Source of the DNA: Franconibacter pulveris DSM 19144
Lineage (GTDB): Bacteria; Pseudomonadota; Gammaproteobacteria; Enterobacterales; Enterobacteriaceae
DNA: 64,000 nt
NCBI GenBank assembly: GCA_000621185.1
Contig: KK211221.1
Coordinates: 124,001 to 188,000, forward strand
Direction of reading: 5' to 3'
The notes under the pieces were generated by a model. It saw only the letters and a program-made list of their open reading frames with translations. It searched no databases and was not told where the DNA came from. Below, in pieces: positions 1 to 9,838 of the stretch (position 1 is the stretch's first letter; each line of letters opens with the position of its first letter). The position numbers and the translations under genes were made by a program.

Positions 1-496
1 CCCACAGCGCGGTTTCATAGCTCATGCCGAAGGTGCTTTCAAACAGGCGCGCACCTGCCACGATGCCGGAGGCGCAGTAGATGGTGAAGAACAGCAGGAT
101 AACCAGCGCGGAAATGATGCGCAGCACGCGGCTTTTATCTTCGAAACGGCCAGTGAAATAATCCGGTAACGTTAGCGCGTTATTGTTCGCCTCGGTGTGC
201 ACGCGCAACCGCCCCGCCACCAGCTTCCAGTTGATCCAGGCGCCCAGCGTCAGGCCGATGGCAATCCAGCTTTCTGAAATCCCGGAGAGGAAAATGGCGC
301 CAGGCAGGCCCATCAACAGCCAGCCGGACATATCAGACGCCCCTGCCGACAGCGCCGTCACCACGCTGCCAAGGCTGCGCCCGCCAAGGATGTAATCGTC
401 AAAGTTTTTGGTCGAACGCCACGCAATAAACCCTATTAATATCATCCCAAAGATATAAACAAGGAAAGTCACCAGCATAGGTGTACTCGCTGTCAT
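1..496 (-). CDS. putP: Sodium/proline symporter PutP (5' part only)
   Basis: PutP imports proline with sodium across the inner membrane and belongs to the solute:sodium symporter family. Only the first 165 or so codons lie in the window; the rest is beyond position 1. Reading leftward from the ATG at 494-496, the protein begins MTASTPMLVTF and matches the E. coli N-terminus through the first membrane segments, including WRSTKNFDDYILGGRSLG and the ALSAGASDMSGWLL stretch that carries the conserved sodium and substrate site of the family. It is divergent from putA, whose product both degrades proline and represses both genes from the shared spacer. Identity is clear from the sequence; intactness of the missing part cannot be judged. 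Confidence 0.96.
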   Translation of the reverse strand, partial: MTASTPMLVTFLVYIFGMILIGFIAWRSTKNFDDYILGGRSLGSVVTALSAGASDMSGWLLMGLPGAIFLSGISESWIAIGLTLGAWINWKLVAGRLRVHTEANNNALTLPDYFTGRFEDKSRVLRIISALVILLFFTIYCASGIVAGARLFESTFGMSYETALW

Positions 497-915
497 CTCA
501 CTTCTCCGTCTAATCTGGCCAGTTTCGGCTTGTCACCGCCGGAACGCAGCGGTGCTGTTATCGTCGTTTTCGTTTCGCGGCAGTATCCTGCCGGAAGCGG
601 TTTTCATTCACAATCGATTTAACACACCATTTACAACAATTACATCTCTGCTAAAAATGCCATTTTGCAGGAGGTTGCACTCGCTCACGCTTTTAGCGGT
701 TGCACCACGAAAAAATGTTAACCAGGCCCGGAATATCAGCTTATAGCGGGGTGACGTCTGAGCGGTCATAGCAATTTCATATTTAACATTTCATTCATTT
801 TTGAGCTTGCTGGCGAAGTCACATTTAACATGGTTGCACAAAGTTGCAACATGATGGATAGTGCCGGATAACGTTAACCGCAGAGAAAAACGCGAAGAAA
901 ACAGGAGCTAAAGGC
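497..915. promoter_or_regulatory. putP-putA divergent control region
   Basis: This 419-base spacer separates the divergent put genes and holds no convincing gene. It contains four exact copies of the PutA operator core GTTGCA, at 674-679, 699-704, 833-838 and 843-848; the last lies in the palindrome GTTGCAAC. In E. coli and Salmonella the N-terminal ribbon-helix-helix of PutA binds several such cores to repress both genes when proline is low. Two copies sit on the putP side and two close to putA. Exact promoters were not assigned. Confidence 0.8.
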
Positions 916-3900
916 ATGGGCACCACTACCATGGGGGTCAAGCTGGATGATGCCACCCGTGAGCGCATCAAAGCCGCCGCAACCAAAATAGACCGCACGC
1001 CGCACTGGCTGATTAAGCAGGCTATTTTCAATTATCTTGAACGACTCGAAAGCGACGATACGCTGCCGGAGCTGCCTGCCCTGCTGGCGGGGGCGGCCAA
1101 TGAGAGCGAAGAAAACATCGTCCAACCGGAAGAGACGCATCAGCCCTTCCTGGAATTCGCCGAGCAGATCCTGCCGCAGTCGGTCAACCGCGCCGCCATC
1201 ACCGGCGCTTACCGCCGTGCGGAAACGGACGCCGTGCCAATGCTGCTAGAACAAGCGCGCCTGCCTGCGCCGGTGGCGGAGCAGACGCATCAACTCGCTT
1301 ATAAGCTTGCAGAGAAGCTGCGCAACCAGAAGACCGCTTCCGGGCGCGCGGGCATGGTGCAGAGCCTGCTGCAGGAGTTCTCGCTCTCTTCTCAGGAAGG
1401 GGTGGCGCTGATGTGCCTTGCCGAGGCGCTGCTGCGTATTCCTGATAAAGCGACCCGCGACGCGCTGATCCGCGACAAAATCAGCAACGGCAACTGGCAG
1501 TCTCACATTGGCCGCAGCCCTTCGCTGTTTGTTAACGCCGCCACCTGGGGGCTGCTCTTTACGGGTCGTCTGGTCTCCACCCATAACGAAGCCAGCCTGT
1601 CGCGCTCGCTCAACCGCATCATCGGCAAGAGCGGCGAGCCGCTTATCCGCAAAGGCGTGGACATGGCGATGCGCCTGATGGGCGAGCAGTTCGTGACCGG
1701 CGAAACCATCGCCGAGGCGCTGGCCAACGCCCGCAAGCTCGAAGAAAAAGGATTCCGCTACTCTTACGATATGCTCGGCGAAGCGGCGCTGACCGCCGCC
1801 GATGCGCAGGCTTACATGGTCTCTTACCAGCAGGCGATCCACGCCATCGGTAAAGCCTCTAACGGCCGCGGCATTTATGAAGGCCCGGGCATCTCCATTA
1901 AGCTTTCGGCGCTGCACCCGCGCTACAGCCGCGCGCAGTATGACCGCGTCATGGAAGAACTTTACCCGCGCCTGAAGTCGCTCACCCTGCTGGCGCGCCA
2001 GTATGACATCGGCATTAACATCGACGCCGAAGAGGCGGACCGCCTGGAGATCTCCCTCGACCTGCTGGAAAAACTCTGCTTCGAGCCAGAGCTGGCGGGC
2101 TGGAACGGCATCGGGTTCGTTATTCAGGCGTACCAGAAGCGCTGCCCGTTTGTGATTGATTACTTAATCGATCTCGCTACCCGCAGCCGCCGTCGCCTGA
2201 TGATCCGTCTGGTGAAAGGCGCTTACTGGGACAGCGAAATCAAACGCGCCCAGATGGAAGGCCTTGAAGGCTACCCGGTTTACACCCGCAAGGTTTACAC
2301 CGATATCTCCTACCTCGCCTGCGCGAAAAAGCTGCTGGCGGTGCCGAACCTTATTTATCCGCAGTTCGCGACCCATAACGCCCATACGCTGGCGGCGATT
2401 TATAACCTGGCGGGCCAGAACTACTACCCCGGCCAGTATGAATTCCAGTGCCTGCACGGCATGGGCGAGCCGCTCTACGAGCAGGTGGTGGGGAAAGTGG
2501 CGGACGGCAAGCTGAACCGGCCGTGCCGTATTTATGCTCCGGTAGGCACGCATGAAACCCTGCTCGCCTATCTGGTGCGTCGTCTGCTGGAAAACGGCGC
2601 CAACACTTCGTTCGTCAACCGCATCGCCGATACCACGCTGCCGCTGGATGAGCTGGTGGCGGACCCGGTCGCCGCGGTGGAAAAACTGGCGGCGCAGGAG
2701 GGGAAAGCGGGCCTGCCGCACCCGAAAATCCCGCTGCCGCACAATCTCTACGGCGAAGGCCGCATTAACTCGACGGGGCTTGATCTCTCAAACGAACACC
2801 GTCTGGCTTCGCTCTCCTCCGCGCTGCTTAACAGCGCCGCGCACAAATGGCAGGCGCTGCCGGTACTGGAAACCGCGGTGGAAGCAGGCGAGCTGACGCC
2901 GGTGATTAACCCGGCGGAGCCGAAAGATATCGTCGGCTACGTGCGTGAAGCCACCGACGCGGAAGTCTCGCAGGCGCTGGACAACGCCGTGAACAGCGCG
3001 CCAATCTGGTTCGCCACCCCGCCGCAGGAGCGCGCCGCCATTCTTGAGCGCGCCGCCGTGCTGATGGAAGACCAGATGCAGACGCTTATCGGCATCCTGG
3101 TGCGCGAAGCGGGCAAAACCTTCAGCAACGCCATCGCGGAAGTGCGCGAGGCGGTGGATTTCCTCTATTACTACGCAGGCCAGGTGCGCGACGATTTCGA
3201 TAACGAAACCCATCGCCCGCTCGGCCCGGTGGTCTGCATCAGCCCATGGAACTTCCCGCTCGCTATCTTTACCGGCCAGATTGCCGCCGCTCTCGCCGCT
3301 GGCAACAGCGTGCTGGCGAAACCGGCGGAGCAAACGCCGCTGATTGCCGCTCAGGGCGTGAATATCTTGCTGGAAGCGGGCGTACCGGCGGGCGTGCTGC
3401 AACTGCTGCCTGGGCGCGGCGAAACGGTCGGTGCGAAGCTGACTGGCGATGAGCGCGTACGCGCCGTGATGTTTACCGGCTCAACGGAAGTGGCAACCCT
3501 CCTGCAACGCAACATCGCCACCCGCCTTGACCCGCAGGGCCGTCCGACGCCGCTGATTGCGGAAACCGGCGGGCTGAACGCGATGATTGTTGACTCCTCC
3601 GCCCTGACCGAACAGGTGGTGGTGGATGTGGTCGCTTCCGCGTTCGACAGCGCTGGCCAGCGCTGCTCCGCCCTGCGCGTGCTCTGTCTGCAGGAAGATA
3701 TTGCCGATCACACGCTGACGATGCTCAAAGGCGCCATGGCGGAGTGCCGCATGGGCAACCCAGGCCGCCTCTCCACCGACGTCGGCCCGGTTATCGACGC
3801 TGAAGCGAAAGCCAATATCGACCGCCATATTCAGGCGATGCGCGCCAAAGGCCGCAACGTCTTCCAGGCGGTGCGTGAAAACAGCGTTGATGCGCGCGAA

Positions 3901-4878
3901 TGGCAGGCCGGCACGTTTGTTATGCCGACGCTTATCGAACTGGAAAGCTTTGACGAGCTGCAAAAAGAGATTTTCGGCCCGGTGCTGCACGTGGTGCGCT
4001 ACAGCCGCAACAATCTCGACGGGCTGATTGAGCAGATCAACCGCGCAGGTTACGGCCTGACGCTCGGCGTGCATACCCGCATTGATGAAACTATCGCCCA
4101 GGTAACGGGCGCGGCGAAAGTCGGCAACCTCTACGTTAACCGCAATATGGTTGGCGCGGTGGTGGGCGTGCAGCCGTTTGGCGGCGAGGGGCTTTCCGGC
4201 ACCGGCCCGAAAGCGGGCGGTCCGCTTTACCTCTACCGCCTGCTGGCGAACCGTCCGCCGCACGCGGCGCTGACCACCTTCAACCGTCAGGATGCGGTAT
4301 ATCCGGTAGACACGCAGCTTAAAAACGCGCTGACGCAGCCGCATCAGGCGCTCACCCAGTGGGCGGCGGGACGCCCGGACTTTAAAGCGCTGTGCGAGAA
4401 ATACGCCGAGCTTTCGCAGACCGGCGCGCAGCGCGTACTGCCGGGGCCGACAGGCGAGCGCAACACCTGGACGCTGCTGCCGCGCGAGCGCGTGCTGTGC
4501 GTGGCGGATAACGAGCAGGACGCGCTTGTCCAGCTGGCAGCGGCGACCAGCGCAGGCAGCCGTGCTCTGTGGCCGGACGACAAGCTGCATCGCGAACTCG
4601 CGAAACAGCTGCCCGGCGCGGTGCAGCAGGTTATCGACTTTGCGAAGCCGGACCAGCTGATGGGCCAGCGTTTCGACGCGGTTATCTACCATGGCGATTC
4701 CGACCAGCTGCGTACGCTGTGCGAACAGGTAGCGGGCCGCGAGGGGGCGATTGTGTCGGTGCAGGGCTTCGAGCGCGGGGAAACTAACCTGCTGCTGGAG
4801 CGGCTGTGGGTGGAACGCTCGCTTAGCGTCAACACCGCGGCGGCGGGCGGCAACGCCAGCCTGATGACAATCGGCTAA
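916..4878 (+). CDS. putA: Trifunctional PutA: repressor, proline dehydrogenase, P5C dehydrogenase
   Basis: PutA oxidises proline to glutamate in two steps: FAD-dependent proline dehydrogenase at the membrane, then NAD-dependent pyrroline-5-carboxylate dehydrogenase. It is also the transcriptional repressor of put. The 1320 residues equal the E. coli length. Order seen: ribbon-helix-helix DNA-binding domain in about the first 47 residues ([14 protein letters not shown]), the proline dehydrogenase barrel (about 260-610), and the aldehyde dehydrogenase domain (about 650-1120) with the MFTGSTEV cofactor motif and the catalytic cysteine in [10 protein letters not shown] at residue 917. The ATG at 916 follows AGGAGC. 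A strong terminator follows. Large antisense frames inside it are coding shadows. Confidence 0.99.
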   Translation: MGTTTMGVKLDDATRERIKAAATKIDRTPHWLIKQAIFNYLERLESDDTLPELPALLAGAANESEENIVQPEETHQPFLEFAEQILPQSVNRAAITGAYRRAETDAVPMLLEQARLPAPVAEQTHQLAYKLAEKLRNQKTASGRAGMVQSLLQEFSLSSQEGVALMCLAEALLRIPDKATRDALIRDKISNGNWQSHIGRSPSLFVNAATWGLLFTGRLVSTHNEASLSRSLNRIIGKSGEPLIRKGVDMAMRLMGEQFVTGETIAEALANARKLEEKGFRYSYDMLGEAALTAADAQAYMVSYQQAIHAIGKASNGRGIYEGPGISIKLSALHPRYSRAQYDRVMEELYPRLKSLTLLARQYDIGINIDAEEADRLEISLDLLEKLCFEPELAGWNGIGFVIQAYQKRCPFVIDYLIDLATRSRRRLMIRLVKGAYWDSEIKRAQMEGLEGYPVYTRKVYTDISYLACAKKLLAVPNLIYPQFATHNAHTLAAIYNLAGQNYYPGQYEFQCLHGMGEPLYEQVVGKVADGKLNRPCRIYAPVGTHETLLAYLVRRLLENGANTSFVNRIADTTLPLDELVADPVAAVEKLAAQEGKAGLPHPKIPLPHNLYGEGRINSTGLDLSNEHRLASLSSALLNSAAHKWQALPVLETAVEAGELTPVINPAEPKDIVGYVREATDAEVSQALDNAVNSAPIWFATPPQERAAILERAAVLMEDQMQTLIGILVREAGKTFSNAIAEVREAVDFLYYYAGQVRDDFDNETHRPLGPVVCISPWNFPLAIFTGQIAAALAAGNSVLAKPAEQTPLIAAQGVNILLEAGVPAGVLQLLPGRGETVGAKLTGDERVRAVMFTGSTEVATLLQRNIATRLDPQGRPTPLIAETGGLNAMIVDSSALTEQVVVDVVASAFDSAGQRCSALRVLCLQEDIADHTLTMLKGAMAECRMGNPGRLSTDVGPVIDAEAKANIDRHIQAMRAKGRNVFQAVRENSVDAREWQAGTFVMPTLIELESFDELQKEIFGPVLHVVRYSRNNLDGLIEQINRAGYGLTLGVHTRIDETIAQVTGAAKVGNLYVNRNMVGAVVGVQPFGGEGLSGTGPKAGGPLYLYRLLANRPPHAALTTFNRQDAVYPVDTQLKNALTQPHQALTQWAAGRPDFKALCEKYAELSQTGAQRVLPGPTGERNTWTLLPRERVLCVADNEQDALVQLAAATSAGSRALWPDDKLHRELAKQLPGAVQQVIDFAKPDQLMGQRFDAVIYHGDSDQLRTLCEQVAGREGAIVSVQGFERGETNLLLERLWVERSLSVNTAAAGGNASLMTIG

Positions 4879-4895
4879 GAACTGGCTACGCTAGC

Positions 4896-4922
4896 AAGGC
4901 TCCTGTTTCAGGAGCCTTTTTT
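4896..4922 (+). terminator. Rho-independent terminator of putA
   Basis: A 10-bp perfect stem (4896-4905 with 4909-4918, AAGGCTCCTG) with a TTT loop is followed by a T run. It sits 17 bases after the putA stop codon. Confidence 0.9.
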
Positions 4923-4935
4923 ATGGAGAGACCCC

Positions 4936-5328
4936 ATGAAACGACTCCCGCTCTACCTGCTTGCCTTGCTGAGCGCCCCGGCGCTTGCCGACAATTGCGA
5001 AAAGGCGACCACCCAGACGGATCTCAACGTTTGCGCCGCCGCGGACTACCAGCAGGCGGATACCGCCATGAACGCCAGCTATAAGAAAGTGATGGACCGC
5101 GCAAGCGTTGCGCAGCGCGACTTGCTGAAAAAAGCGCAGAGCGCCTGGCTTAACGTGCGCGACGCCGACTGCGCCTTTGTCAGCTCGGGCGCCAACGGCG
5201 GCAACGTGCAGCCGATGATAGAGAGCCAGTGCCTGGCGGATAAAACCCGCGAGCGCGCCGCGTTTCTCGAGTCGTTAACCCAGTGCGAAGAAGGCGACGT
5301 GAGTTGCCCGCTGCCGCCAGCCCCTTAA
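4936..5328 (+). CDS. Secreted LprI-like (DUF1311) protein
   Basis: A 130-residue protein with a clear signal peptide (MKRLPLYLLALLSAPALA, cut before DNC). The mature part has six cysteines (21, 33, 79, 99, 117, 124) and the AW-x3-RD-x2-C pattern (WLNVRDADC) of the LprI/DUF1311 family, some members of which inhibit lysozyme. A periplasmic, disulfide-stabilised protein is therefore likely; lysozyme inhibition is only inference from the family. It starts just behind the putA terminator, with GGAGAG before the ATG, and its stop codon interlocks with that of convergent rutR (4-base overlap). In E. coli K-12, from memory, putA and rutR are neighbours without this gene. Confidence 0.85.
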   Translation: MKRLPLYLLALLSAPALADNCEKATTQTDLNVCAAADYQQADTAMNASYKKVMDRASVAQRDLLKKAQSAWLNVRDADCAFVSSGANGGNVQPMIESQCLADKTRERAAFLESLTQCEEGDVSCPLPPAP

Positions 5329-5963
5329 CGCGGACGGATGCCTTCTATCACCATTCGCTGTACGTTTTCCACGGTCTGGCGAAAGAAGGCCTCATCCTGC
5401 AACGTCTTTCCCGTCACCGCTTCCACCTGGGTGGCGAAATCGGCGTAGTGCTGCGTGCTGGCCCAGATCATAAAGATCAGATGATGCGGGTCCACCGGGC
5501 CGATTTTGCCGCTCGCCACCCAGCCTGCGATAATCGCCGATTTCTCATCCACCAGGCTTTTCAGATCGCCGGAAAGCTCCGCCATTAAAAGCGGCGCGCC
5601 CTGCAGCATTTCCAGGCAAAAGAGCTTCGAGGCCTGCGGGTGATCGCGGGAGACTTCAAGCTTCAGGCGAATGTACTCGCCTATCGCCGCCAGCGGTTGC
5701 AGGTCGGCGCGAAACGCCTTCAGCGGCGCCAGCCAGATATCCAGGATCTGTTTAAGCACCGCGACGTAGAGCGCCTCTTTCGACGGGTAGTAATAGAGAA
5801 GATTGGTTTTAGAAACGTCCGCTTTTTCAGCCACCTGCTCAAGGCTGGTGCCATGAATGCCGAACCGTGAGAAATAGTCGAGCCCTGCGGCCAGAATCGC
5901 CTGCTTTTTCGCCGCTACCGCTTTTGAGCGCCTGCCCACCTCTTTAACCGCGCCTTGCGCCAT
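5325..5963 (-). CDS. rutR: TetR-family pyrimidine-responsive regulator RutR
   Basis: RutR represses the rut operon and other pyrimidine genes and releases DNA when it binds uracil or thymine. The 212 residues match the E. coli protein in length and sequence. The N-terminal TetR helix-turn-helix is visible (TSLEQVAEKADVSKTNLLYYY, about residues 38-58), followed by the helical ligand domain ending ENVQRMVIEGIRPR. It is divergent from rutA, and the spacer carries a RutR-like box. The 3' end overlaps the upstream small secreted-protein gene by four bases, tail to tail. Confidence 0.98.
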   Translation of the reverse strand: MAQGAVKEVGRRSKAVAAKKQAILAAGLDYFSRFGIHGTSLEQVAEKADVSKTNLLYYYPSKEALYVAVLKQILDIWLAPLKAFRADLQPLAAIGEYIRLKLEVSRDHPQASKLFCLEMLQGAPLLMAELSGDLKSLVDEKSAIIAGWVASGKIGPVDPHHLIFMIWASTQHYADFATQVEAVTGKTLQDEAFFRQTVENVQRMVIEGIRPR

Positions 5964-6015
5964 GCGCTCTCTCCTTTGCGTTTTGCCTCAAGCATAGCAA
6001 AAGCCCCCCGCCGCC

Positions 6016-6032
6016 TGCACCCTCATCGCGCA
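6016..6032 (+). promoter_or_regulatory. Candidate NtrC-binding site of the rut operon
   Basis: TGCACC, five bases, then CGCGCA agrees with 10 of 12 defined positions of the NtrC consensus (TGCACC-N5-GGTGCA). It lies about 110 bp before the sigma-54 promoter, a normal enhancer distance. rut is a known NtrC target in E. coli; use of this exact site is inference. Confidence 0.5.
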
Positions 6033-6059
6033 GCGCTGCCTGTTTTCTGTGCAGCCTTT

Positions 6060-6075
6060 TTGACCGTTTAGTCCA
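6060..6075 (+). promoter_or_regulatory. Candidate RutR operator
   Basis: TTGACCGTTTAGTCCA matches 11 of 14 defined positions of the RutR consensus (TTGACCA-N2-TGGTCAA). It lies in the rutR-rutA spacer upstream of the sigma-54 promoter. Confidence 0.6.
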
Positions 6076-6138
6076 CTTTTTTACGGTTAAATTTTCAACA
6101 AATGAGCAACGTATTGATAACAATGAAGCTTTTAAAGC

Positions 6139-6154
6139 TGGCATACCCCTTGCA
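6139..6154 (+). promoter_or_regulatory. Sigma-54 promoter of rutABCDEFG
   Basis: TGGCATACCCCTTGCA has the -24 GG (6140-6141) and -12 GC (6152-6153) separated by exactly ten bases, as in sigma-54 promoters, and matches the consensus TGGCAC-N5-TTGCA well. The start of transcription would be near 6165. This fits nitrogen control of pyrimidine-ring use. Confidence 0.85.
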
Positions 6155-6237
6155 CTACCTCTTTCGAGCGAGGCTTAACGGAAAATGCAGGACGCAGCGC
6201 CGCGCGAGATCCCTTTCCGACTTTGATGAGGTTCGCG

Positions 6238-7329
6238 ATGAAAATTGGTGTGTTTGTTCCTATCGGCAACAACGGCTGGCTGATTTCCACCCACGCTCCC
6301 CAGTACATGCCGACGTTTGAGTTAAACAAGGCGATTGTGCAAAAAGCGGAGCAGTACCATTTCGATTTCGCCTTGTCGATGATTAAGCTGCGCGGCTTTG
6401 GCGGCAAAACCGAGTTCTGGGATCATAACCTGGAGTCCTTCACCCTGATGGCCGGGCTTGCGGCGGTCACCTCGCGCATTGAGATTTACGCCACCGCCGC
6501 CACCCTTACCCTGCCGCCCGCCATCGTGGCGCGCATGGCCTCGACTATCGACTCTATCTCCGGCGGGCGCTTCGGCGTGAACCTCGTCACCGGCTGGCAA
6601 AAACCAGAGTATGAGCAAATGGGCCTCTGGCCGGGAGATGACTACTTCTCCCGCCGCTACGACTACCTCACCGAATATGTGCAGGTGCTTCGCGACCTGT
6701 GGGGCACGGGCAAAAGTGATTTCAAAGGCGATTTTTTCACCATGAACGACTGCCGCGTCAGCCCGCAGCCGCAAAAACCGATGAAGGTGATTTGCGCGGG
6801 TCAGAGCGATGCGGGCATGGCGTTCTCCGCTGCGCACGCCGATTACAACTTTTGCTTCGGCAAAGGGGTTAACACCCCCACCGCGTTCGCGCCAACGGCG
6901 GCGCGGATGAAAGCGGCGGCGGAAAAAGCCGGGCGCGAGGTCGGCTCTTACGTGCTGTTTATGGTGATTGCCGACGAAACCGACGACGCGGCGCGCGCCA
7001 AATGGGAGCATTACAAAGCGGGCGCGGATGAAGAGGCGCTGGCGTGGCTTACCGAGCAGAGCCAGAAAGATACCCGCTCCGGCGCCGATACCAACGTGCG
7101 CCAGATGGCGGACCCGACGTCGGCCGTCAATATCAACATGGGCACGCTGGTGGGCTCTTACGCAACCGTAGCGCGGCTGCTGGATGAAGTGGCGACGGTG
7201 CCGGGCGCGCAAGGCGTGCTGCTGACGTTTGATGATTTCCTGACCGGCGTGGAGACCTTCGGCGAACGCATCCAGCCGCTGATGCAATGCCGCGCCCATA
7301 TTCCGCAAATCACCAGGGAGGTGGCGTAA
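6238..7329 (+). CDS. rutA: Pyrimidine monooxygenase RutA
   Basis: RutA is a flavin-dependent monooxygenase of the bacterial-luciferase fold. It opens the uracil ring to ureidoacrylate (as a peracid) using O2 and reduced FMN from RutF. The sequence from [17 protein letters not shown] to the end matches E. coli RutA closely. I chose the ATG at 6238 because the family sequence begins there. An in-frame ATG at 6226 is also possible and would add MRFA. The longer E. coli start (MQDAAPR...) cannot be used here, since that frame stops at 6224-6226 after 13 codons. First gene of the rut operon; its stop overlaps the rutB start by one base (TAATG). Confidence 0.96.
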   Translation: MKIGVFVPIGNNGWLISTHAPQYMPTFELNKAIVQKAEQYHFDFALSMIKLRGFGGKTEFWDHNLESFTLMAGLAAVTSRIEIYATAATLTLPPAIVARMASTIDSISGGRFGVNLVTGWQKPEYEQMGLWPGDDYFSRRYDYLTEYVQVLRDLWGTGKSDFKGDFFTMNDCRVSPQPQKPMKVICAGQSDAGMAFSAAHADYNFCFGKGVNTPTAFAPTAARMKAAAEKAGREVGSYVLFMVIADETDDAARAKWEHYKAGADEEALAWLTEQSQKDTRSGADTNVRQMADPTSAVNINMGTLVGSYATVARLLDEVATVPGAQGVLLTFDDFLTGVETFGERIQPLMQCRAHIPQITREVA

Positions 7330-8027
7330 TGAAAAGCCTGACGCTGAAAGCTCGCCCGGAAGCTATCGAATTCACGCCGGAACAGAGCGCGCTGATTGTG
7401 GTGGATATGCAAAACGCCTACGCAAGCCAGGGCGGTTATCTGGATCTCGCCGGGTTTGACGTTTCCGCCACGCAACCGGTTATCGAAAAAATCAATGTCG
7501 CGGTGGCCGCTGCGCGCAAGGCGGGCATGACCATCATCTGGTTCCAGAACGGCTGGGACAGCGACTATGTAGAAGCAGGCGGCCCCGGCTCGCCCAACTG
7601 GCACAAGTCTAACGCGCTGAAAACGATGCGCAGCCGCCCGGAACTGCAGGGCAAGCTGCTCGCAAAAGGCGGCTGGGATTATGAACTCGTGGACGAGCTG
7701 AAGCCGCAGCCGGGCGACATCGTGCTGCCGAAACCGCGCTACAGCGGCTTTTTCAACACGCCGCTCGACAGCATCCTGCGCAGCCGGGGGATCCGCCACC
7801 TGGTGTTTACCGGCATCGCCACTAACGTGTGCGTGGAATCGACGCTGCGCGACGGCTTTTTCCTGGAGTACTTCGGCGTGGTGCTGAGCGACGCCACCCA
7901 CCAGGCGGGCCCGGCGTTCGCCCAGCAGGCGGCGCTGTTCAACATTGAAACGTTTTTTGGCTGGGTCAGCGACGTCGCTACCTTCTGCGACACGCTCGCC
8001 CCCGCTGCCCTCGCCCGTATCGCATAA
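7329..8027 (+). CDS. rutB: Ureidoacrylate amidohydrolase RutB
   Basis: RutB is an isochorismatase-like cysteine hydrolase that cleaves ureidoacrylate to aminoacrylate and carbamate in the cytoplasm. The 232 residues match E. coli RutB from ARPEAIEF onward. The catalytic aspartate is in IVVDMQNAY, and the nucleophilic cysteine in [15 protein letters not shown]. The ATG at 7329 shares a base with the rutA stop, which supports translational coupling; an upstream in-frame ATG at 7287 inside rutA is rejected for that reason. Confidence 0.97.
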   Translation: MKSLTLKARPEAIEFTPEQSALIVVDMQNAYASQGGYLDLAGFDVSATQPVIEKINVAVAAARKAGMTIIWFQNGWDSDYVEAGGPGSPNWHKSNALKTMRSRPELQGKLLAKGGWDYELVDELKPQPGDIVLPKPRYSGFFNTPLDSILRSRGIRHLVFTGIATNVCVESTLRDGFFLEYFGVVLSDATHQAGPAFAQQAALFNIETFFGWVSDVATFCDTLAPAALARIA

Positions 8028-8036
8028 GGAGCCATC

Positions 8037-8429
8037 ATGCCAAAACAGGTCATTATTCCGCCGGGCACGACAACGCCCATCGCCCCTTTTGTGCCAGGCA
8101 CGCTGGCTGACGGCGTGGTTTATGTCTCCGGCACGCTGCCGTTCGACAAGCTCAATAACGTGGTTTATCCCGGCGACCCAAAGGCGCAAACCCGTCACGT
8201 GCTGGAGACGATACGGAGCGTTATCGAAACCGCGGGCGGGACGATGGAGGACGTGACGTTCAACTCGATCTTTATTACCGACTGGAAAAACTACGCCGCG
8301 ATTAACGAGGTTTACGCCGAGTTTTTCCCGGGCGATAAGCCTGCGCGCTTCTGCATTCAGTGCGGGCTGGTGAAACCCGACGCGCTGGTGGAGATAGCGA
8401 CGGTTGCGCACATCGGTAAGCAGGGGTAA
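8037..8429 (+). CDS. rutC: Aminoacrylate deaminase RutC (RidA/YjgF family)
   Basis: RutC belongs to the RidA family and is proposed to handle 3-aminoacrylate in the Rut pathway. The 130 residues align along their whole length with E. coli RutC (about 128), including [18 protein letters not shown] and the C-terminal block [18 protein letters not shown], which carries the substrate-binding arginine of the family. It is nine bases behind rutB with a GGAG ribosome site, and three bases before rutD. Confidence 0.97.
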   Translation: MPKQVIIPPGTTTPIAPFVPGTLADGVVYVSGTLPFDKLNNVVYPGDPKAQTRHVLETIRSVIETAGGTMEDVTFNSIFITDWKNYAAINEVYAEFFPGDKPARFCIQCGLVKPDALVEIATVAHIGKQG

Positions 8430-8432
8430 GCC

Positions 8433-9242
8433 ATGAACCTGACCCTTACCCCGGCGCCTTATCCCGACGCGCCGGTGCTGGTTCTGATAGCGGGACTGGG
8501 CGGCGCGGGCGGCTACTGGCTGCCCCAGCGCGCCGCGCTTGAGCCCCACTATCAGCTGGTGCTGTACGATCAGCGTGGCACCGGCAATAACCCGGCAACA
8601 CTGCCGGAAGGCTACAGCATGGCGGATATGGCGCGCGAGTTGCATGACGCGCTGCTCGCCCATGGCATTACCCGCTTTGGGGTCATGGGCCATGCGCTTG
8701 GCGGGCATATTGGCATGCAGCTCGCCCTGGATTATCCGCAGGCCGTCGCGACGCTTGTCATCATCAACGGCTGGCTGCGTCTTAATCCGCATACCCGCCG
8801 CTGTTTTGCGGTGCGTGAACGGCTTTTACGGGAGTGCGGCGCGGCGGCGTACCTTGAGGCGCAGCCGCTGTTTCTCTACCCGGCTGACTGGATGGCGGCC
8901 AACCAGCCGCGCCTGGAAGCGGAAGAAGCGCTGCATAACGCCCATTTTCAGGGCGCGGAAAACCTGCAACGCAGGCTGGCGGCGCTGAAAGCCGCCGACT
9001 TCAGCCAGACGGCGCAGGCGATTGCCCAGCCCGTGCTGCTTATCTGCGCCCGCGATGACCTGCTGGTGCCCTGGAACTGCTCGGCGGCGCTCCATGACGC
9101 GCTGCCCGACAGCCGCCTGGAGGTGCTGCCCTGGGGAGCGCACGCCTGCAACGTCACCGCCAGCGGCGCGTTTAACGAGCTGGTAAAAACCTTTCTGGCG
9201 GCGACCCTGACGATGCCGCCTGTCGCTAAGGAAACTGTATGA
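8433..9242 (+). CDS. rutD: Putative aminoacrylate hydrolase RutD
   Basis: An alpha/beta hydrolase of 269 residues, thought to speed the conversion of aminoacrylate to malonic semialdehyde and ammonia. The oxyanion-hole stretch ([12 protein letters not shown]), the nucleophile-elbow position in VMGHALGGH, and the C-terminal acid and histidine (DDLLVP and WGAHACNV) are visible. The elbow has alanine (residue 88) where serine is usual; E. coli RutD has the same GHALG from memory, so this is a family trait rather than damage. It overlaps rutE by four bases (ATGA). Confidence 0.95.
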   Translation: MNLTLTPAPYPDAPVLVLIAGLGGAGGYWLPQRAALEPHYQLVLYDQRGTGNNPATLPEGYSMADMARELHDALLAHGITRFGVMGHALGGHIGMQLALDYPQAVATLVIINGWLRLNPHTRRCFAVRERLLRECGAAAYLEAQPLFLYPADWMAANQPRLEAEEALHNAHFQGAENLQRRLAALKAADFSQTAQAIAQPVLLICARDDLLVPWNCSAALHDALPDSRLEVLPWGAHACNVTASGAFNELVKTFLAATLTMPPVAKETV

Positions 9243-9829
9243 GTGAAGCCGTAAACCTGAGCGCGCTGGATACCCTTTTTACCCAGGCACGTACCCATAA
9301 CGCCTGGCTGGAGAGGCGGGTCAGCGACGAACAATTGCAGGAGATTTATGCGCTGGCGCGGATGGCGCCCACCTCCGCGAACTGCTCGCCGGGGCGGTTT
9401 CTGTTTATCCGCACCCCGGAAGGCAAGGCCCGGCTTAAGCCCGCGCTCTCTTCCGGCAACCTTGAGAAAACGCTGTCTGCTCCGGTCACCGTTGTGGTTG
9501 CCTGGGATACGCAGTTTTACGACAAACTACCTGAGCTTTTCCCCCATGGCGACGCCCGCTCGTGGTTTACCTCAAGCACGGCGCTTGCCGAAGAGACGGC
9601 ATTTCGCAACAGCTCGCTGCAGGCGGCTTATCTGATAATGGCCTGCCGGGCGCTGGGGCTGGACTGCGGGCCAATGTCCGGCTTTGATCGCGATAAGGTA
9701 GACGCGGAGTTTTTCGCAGGCATGACCTGGAAAAGCAATCTGCTGATCAATATTGGCTACGGCGATGCCAGCCGGGTTTACCCGCGCCTGCCGCGCCTCG
9801 CTTTCAACGATGCCTGCGCGCTTTTATAG
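9239..9829 (+). CDS. rutE: Malonic semialdehyde reductase RutE
   Basis: A nitroreductase-fold flavoprotein of 196 residues that reduces toxic malonic semialdehyde to 3-hydroxypropionate with NAD(P)H, the last step of the Rut pathway. The family blocks [18 protein letters not shown] (FMN phosphate contact) and [16 protein letters not shown] are present. The start overlaps the rutD stop (ATGA), so the two are probably coupled. Confidence 0.97.
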   Translation: MSEAVNLSALDTLFTQARTHNAWLERRVSDEQLQEIYALARMAPTSANCSPGRFLFIRTPEGKARLKPALSSGNLEKTLSAPVTVVVAWDTQFYDKLPELFPHGDARSWFTSSTALAEETAFRNSSLQAAYLIMACRALGLDCGPMSGFDRDKVDAEFFAGMTWKSNLLINIGYGDASRVYPRLPRLAFNDACALL

Positions 9830-9838
9830 GAGAACGTC

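Noticed and set aside
3481-4692. 403-codon open frame antisense to putA
   Set aside because: It lies wholly inside putA, is arginine- and alanine-rich with no recognisable motif, and is expected from the codon bias of a GC-rich gene on the other strand.
7158-8792. 544-codon open frame antisense to rutA-rutD
   Set aside because: It crosses several well-supported genes and stays open only because of their third-position GC bias; no domain is visible.
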